64,000 bases of DNA from Flavobacteriales bacterium UBA6770 (GTDB lineage Bacteria > Bacteroidota > Bacteroidia > Flavobacteriales_G > Salibacteraceae), in contig CAJIZH010000004.1 of assembly GCA_905181875.1 (NCBI GenBank), positions 431,934 through 495,933 of the forward strand, in the 5' to 3' direction. The stretch's first letter is position 1; each line of letters begins with the position of its first letter. Shown here piece by piece: positions 60,891-64,000 of this stretch. Position numbers and translations under genes: made by a program. Under the pieces are notes generated by a model. The model was given only the letters and a program-made list of their open reading frames with translations. It had not been told where the DNA came from and did no database searches.

Positions 60891-61421
60891 TTATTTTTCA
60901 AAAACTTCTACGGTTCCAGTTTCTTTCAATAAATTCTGAATTTCTTCAACGCTCATTGACGTATTTTCACTAGGATCAATTTCCATTGCGAAATGATCAT
61001 CAGTAGTTCTAGGATGTGGATTCTTAGCGGATACACCAGGAAGTGTCCAGTTTCTAAGGAAGTATGTCAAAGCCATTCCATGTGCAGCACACAGAACTGT
61101 AAATTCGAACATTATTGGAACGAATGACGGCATATTCTGAAGGAAGTAATTGTTCGGTTTCCCTCCAATATACATTGGCCAATCTACAATCATCATATAA
61201 TACATTCCCAAAATAGCCAATGCTAACCCTGTAATACCGTACATGAAAGCACAAATTGCGATTCTAGTCCATTTAATTCCAATTATCCTTTCGATACCGT
61301 GAATAGGGAACGGTGAGTAAGTATCACTTACTTTAATCCCTTTGGCCACAACAACTTTTGCTCCTTCAATTAAGATAGCATCATCGTTATACAAACCATA
61401 TATTTTCTTTCCAACACTCAT
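60891..61421 (-). CDS. actD: alternative complex III subunit ActD (DUF3341)
   Basis: 176 residues with two membrane segments (about 55-77 and 97-119) and soluble N- and C-terminal parts. DUF3341 features: PFPIHGIERIIGIKWTRIA, YYMMIVDWPMYIGGKP and LTYFLRNWTLPG, with ATDDHF-like TTDDHFAMEID near the end. Accessory subunit of ACIII without cofactors. 14 bases after actC. Confidence 0.92.
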   Translation of the reverse strand: MSVGKKIYGLYNDDAILIEGAKVVVAKGIKVSDTYSPFPIHGIERIIGIKWTRIAICAFMYGITGLALAILGMYYMMIVDWPMYIGGKPNNYFLQNMPSFVPIMFEFTVLCAAHGMALTYFLRNWTLPGVSAKNPHPRTTDDHFAMEIDPSENTSMSVEEIQNLLKETGTVEVFEK

Positions 61422-61435
61422 TTTAAATTCAAATT

Positions 61436-62809
61436 TTAATGCTGTTGTTTTTTATAATTATCTCCTGAAGATTTCAAAATCGACTTCAATTCATTCAATG
61501 CCAATACTGGGAATGTTCTTGCATACAATAAGAACAAAACGAAGAAAATCCCTATAGTTCCAATAAAAATTCCAATATCTACGAAGGTAGGATGAAACAT
61601 TGTCCAGTTTGATGGAATGTGATCTCTATGCAGAGATGTAACGATAATAACAAAGCGCTCGAACCACATACCTATGTTTACGAAAATCGAAATGATAAAT
61701 GATATTACAATACTTTTTCTTACTTTCTCTACAAAATAAATAAGTGGTGTTAACACATTACAGGTCATCATCATTGCATAGGCCCACCAATAAGGACCGG
61801 TTGCTCTATTTAAAAATGCATATTGTTCAAATTCAACACCTGAATACCATGCAATAAATAACTCAGTTAAATAAGCTATTCCTACCATAGAACCTGTAAT
61901 TACAATTACAATATTCATTGATTCTATATGCTTTCTAGTGATATAAGACTCCAGACTAACAACCTTTCTAACAATAATAAGAAGAGTCTGCACCATCGCA
62001 AAACCAGAGAATATTGCACCAGCCACAAAGTAGGGTGGGAAAATTGTAGTATGCCATCCAGGAACGACAGACGTTGCAAAATCCATAGATACAATTGAGT
62101 GTACTGAGAATACTAGTGGAGTAGCTAATCCAGCAAGCACCAAAGAAACCTCTTCAAATCGAATCCATTGTTTTGCTTTACCACTCCATCCAAATGCGAG
62201 AATTGAATAAATAGATTTAGGTATAATTCGTGTTGCTCTGTCTCTTATAGTGGCAAAATCAGGAATTAAACCTATATACCAGAATACTAAAGAAACTGAG
62301 AAATATGTAGAAATAGCAAAAACATCCCAAAGTAAAGGTGAATTAAAGTTTACCCAAAGTGAGCCGTATTGGTTCGGTAGTGGAAGTACCCAATACGCCA
62401 TCCAAATACGCCCCATGTGAATACCTGGAAACAACGCTGCCATCATCACAGCGAATATTGTCATTGCCTCAGCAGAACGGTTAATTGCCATTCTCCATTT
62501 TTGACGGAATAATAGCAATACTGCTGAAATAAGAGTACCTGCATGACCGATACCTACCCACCATACAAAGTTTGTAATATCCCAAGCCCACATGACTGTA
62601 GTATTCAATCCCCAAACACCGATACCTCTTCCAATGGTATACATAATACAACCTAAGCCCCAAAGTGCAACGACTACAGCAATTGTAAAGCAAACATACC
62701 AAAGTTTGTTTGCCCTTCCTTCGACCGGAGCGCAAACATCCTCAGTAATCTGATGATATGTTTTGTCTCCAATTATAAGCGGATATCTTATTTCTGATTC
62801 CTTATGCAT
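61436..62809 (-). CDS. actC: alternative complex III subunit ActC (NrfD-like)
   Basis: 457 residues with ten membrane segments, NrfD/PsrC family. TYHQITEDVCAPVEGRANK near the N-terminus, WAWDITNFVWWVGIGHAGTL, MGRIWMAYWVLPLPNQ and SIVSMDFATSVVPGWHTTIF are typical. Probable quinol oxidation site and proton path. Lies 36 bases after actB. Confidence 0.94.
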   Translation of the reverse strand: MHKESEIRYPLIIGDKTYHQITEDVCAPVEGRANKLWYVCFTIAVVVALWGLGCIMYTIGRGIGVWGLNTTVMWAWDITNFVWWVGIGHAGTLISAVLLLFRQKWRMAINRSAEAMTIFAVMMAALFPGIHMGRIWMAYWVLPLPNQYGSLWVNFNSPLLWDVFAISTYFSVSLVFWYIGLIPDFATIRDRATRIIPKSIYSILAFGWSGKAKQWIRFEEVSLVLAGLATPLVFSVHSIVSMDFATSVVPGWHTTIFPPYFVAGAIFSGFAMVQTLLIIVRKVVSLESYITRKHIESMNIVIVITGSMVGIAYLTELFIAWYSGVEFEQYAFLNRATGPYWWAYAMMMTCNVLTPLIYFVEKVRKSIVISFIISIFVNIGMWFERFVIIVTSLHRDHIPSNWTMFHPTFVDIGIFIGTIGIFFVLFLLYARTFPVLALNELKSILKSSGDNYKKQQH

Positions 62810-62845
62810 CGATTATTATTTTTCTAAATTCTATTATGCTAAATT

Positions 62846-64000
62846 CTAAGTATTTCTCACCTTCGTCATATACGCAACATTAGGCTGAGTACCGACTTCT
62901 TCAATTAAATGATAAGATCTATCATCATCAAAATTGCCTTTAACCTTGGACTTACCATCATTCAAGTCACCAAACTGAATAGCATTGGTTGGACATGCTT
63001 CAGAACAAGCACTTACAACATCACCATCCTGAACTGGTCTACCTTCCTTTTTAGCAACAAGTTTACCCGATTGTATTTTCTGAACACAAAAACTACATTT
63101 TTCAATAACACCTCTTGAACGAACAACAACATCAGGATTCAACACCATTCTTTGCAACTCATTTTGTGCCGGGTTGATTCCAGTAAATTTCGTGTCTTTA
63201 TTGTAATTAAACCAATTGAATCTTCTTACTTTATACGGGCAGTTATTTGCACAATATCTAGTACCAACACAACGATTATATGTCATTTGATTTAGTCCCT
63301 CTTCACTATGTGTAGTTGCAGCAACTGGACAAACGGTTTCGCAAGGTGCGTGATTACAATGCTGACACATTACAGGCTGAAATACAACTTGTGGATACGC
63401 CGAAGCATTTTCCATTTGCTTGTATGTGCTAACAATACCTACACCCTCTTCTTTACCTTTTTCTTTGTTCATGTCACTGGTAAAGTATCGATCTACTCTT
63501 AACCAGAACATACTTCTAGTTCTACGAATTTCATCTTTACCCACAACAGGAACGTTATTTTCAATATGACAGGCAGTAATACATGCCCCGCAACCCGTAC
63601 ATGAATTTAGGTCAATTGACATTCCCCACCTATGACCTAAGTCAATAGCATGATCTTCCCAAAGATTTAATTCTTTAATTGGCTTTACTTCACCAAATGC
63701 ATCAGGTAAAACGTTGTCTTTGTTCCACCCATTAGATTTATCGTTTTTATCGATAGATTTAAACGTAGCTAAACTCGTTTCATTAACAATCTTTCTTCCC
63801 ATCATAGTATGATGAGTTTGGACTGATGCTATTTGATAAGTCTTACCAGCATCCGCTATGGTAACATTTGAACTACTGTAAGAGACGTTACCGTCAGTTA
63901 TTTTTAACGCAGGATATGCATTTACACCCGTTTGTCCAACTTTACCCGTTACTGTTCTACCATATCCTAATGCAATTCCTATAGTTCCTAATTTCTGTCC
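62846..64000 (-). CDS. actB: alternative complex III subunit ActB, C-terminal part (cut by window end)
   Basis: The frame stays open to the last base of the window, so the gene continues beyond 64000; internal Met codons (e.g. at 63805) are not the start. Visible part: about 385 codons, with the end of the molybdopterin-oxidoreductase-like region (IGIALGYGRTVTGKVGQTG, YQIASVQTHHTMMGRKI) followed by the ferredoxin-like domain holding four Fe-S sites: CTGCGACITACHIENN, CQHCNHAPCETVCPVAATT, CVGTRYCANNCPY and CSFCVQK with CSEACPTNAIQFGD. Accepts electrons from quinol via ActC and passes them to ActE. actA would lie upstream, outside the window. Confidence 0.93.
   Translation of the reverse strand, partial: GQKLGTIGIALGYGRTVTGKVGQTGVNAYPALKITDGNVSYSSSNVTIADAGKTYQIASVQTHHTMMGRKIVNETSLATFKSIDKNDKSNGWNKDNVLPDAFGEVKPIKELNLWEDHAIDLGHRWGMSIDLNSCTGCGACITACHIENNVPVVGKDEIRRTRSMFWLRVDRYFTSDMNKEKGKEEGVGIVSTYKQMENASAYPQVVFQPVMCQHCNHAPCETVCPVAATTHSEEGLNQMTYNRCVGTRYCANNCPYKVRRFNWFNYNKDTKFTGINPAQNELQRMVLNPDVVVRSRGVIEKCSFCVQKIQSGKLVAKKEGRPVQDGDVVSACSEACPTNAIQFGDLNDGKSKVKGNFDDDRSYHLIEEVGTQPNVAYMTKVRNT

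Noticed and set aside
63805..63805. ATG at 63805 as start of the Fe-S protein
   Set aside because: The frame is open to the window end with ActB-like sequence upstream, so this is an internal Met.

Overview
This window is a chromosomal segment of a low-GC Bacteroidota, most likely a Flavobacteriales member (Cryomorphaceae or Crocinitomicaceae-like by inference). Evidence: the type IX secretion translocon gene sprA beside gcvH, an Act-type alternative complex III joined to a heme-copper oxidase, a 16S/23S leader and spacer with the GTTCTTTGA boxA, promoters of the TTG..TAnnTTTG type, and many Omp28, TlpA, TonB and outer-membrane-barrel proteins. Start codons include several TTG and GTG.

Layout. 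0-8 kb: a PAS/HisKA-only sensor, an Uup-type ABC-F protein coupled to a small HEPN-like protein, a membrane histidine kinase, a LEA14-like lipoprotein, a DUF255 thioredoxin-domain lipoprotein and a secreted YD-repeat-like protein. 8.2-9.5 kb: a decayed T9SS-exported C-type lectin gene. 9.5-14.9 kb: a complete rRNA operon on the minus strand (16S, spacer without intact tRNAs, 23S, 5S) with tandem promoters and a terminator. 15-19.3 kb: tolC, an HlyD-type adaptor and tsaB as one operon, then a secreted helical protein. 19.3-23.6 kb: methionine synthase split into two genes with a QueF-like pseudoenzyme gene between them, all behind a SAM-I riboswitch. 23.6-27.7 kb: heme O synthase, two oxidase subunits III (one frameshifted), subunit IV, a SCO-like protein without its copper cysteines, DUF420 and a 75-residue membrane protein. 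27.7-34 kb: a surface polysaccharide operon (gmd, fcl, two Wzi/RemB-like barrels around a WecA-like transferase). 34.3-37.6 kb: deoC with a catalytic ALDH and a truncated pseudo-ALDH, resembling a split ALDH16. 37.7-49.3 kb: tonB, gcvH, sprA (2504 aa), ruvA, malic enzyme. 49.4-53.9 kb: plus-strand sirtuin, TlpA-like protein, barrel, Omp28-like lipoprotein, small barrel. 53.9-55.9 kb: frameshifted queG and ruvB. 56-64 kb: a respiratory operon, actB (cut by the window end) to actF, then oxidase subunits II and I.

How it works together: the right-hand operon (ACIII plus oxidase I/II) and the 24-27.6 kb operon (heme O synthase, subunits III and IV, assembly factors) together make one quinol-to-oxygen electron chain encoded at two sites. 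SprA and TonB serve the cell envelope and protein export; the lectin relic is a lost T9SS substrate. Points for scrutiny are the QueF-like gene inside metH, the split ALDH16-like pair, two single-base frameshifts (cox3 and queG) at a similar CTT-R-ATT context, and two secreted-protein relics broken mostly by in-frame stops.
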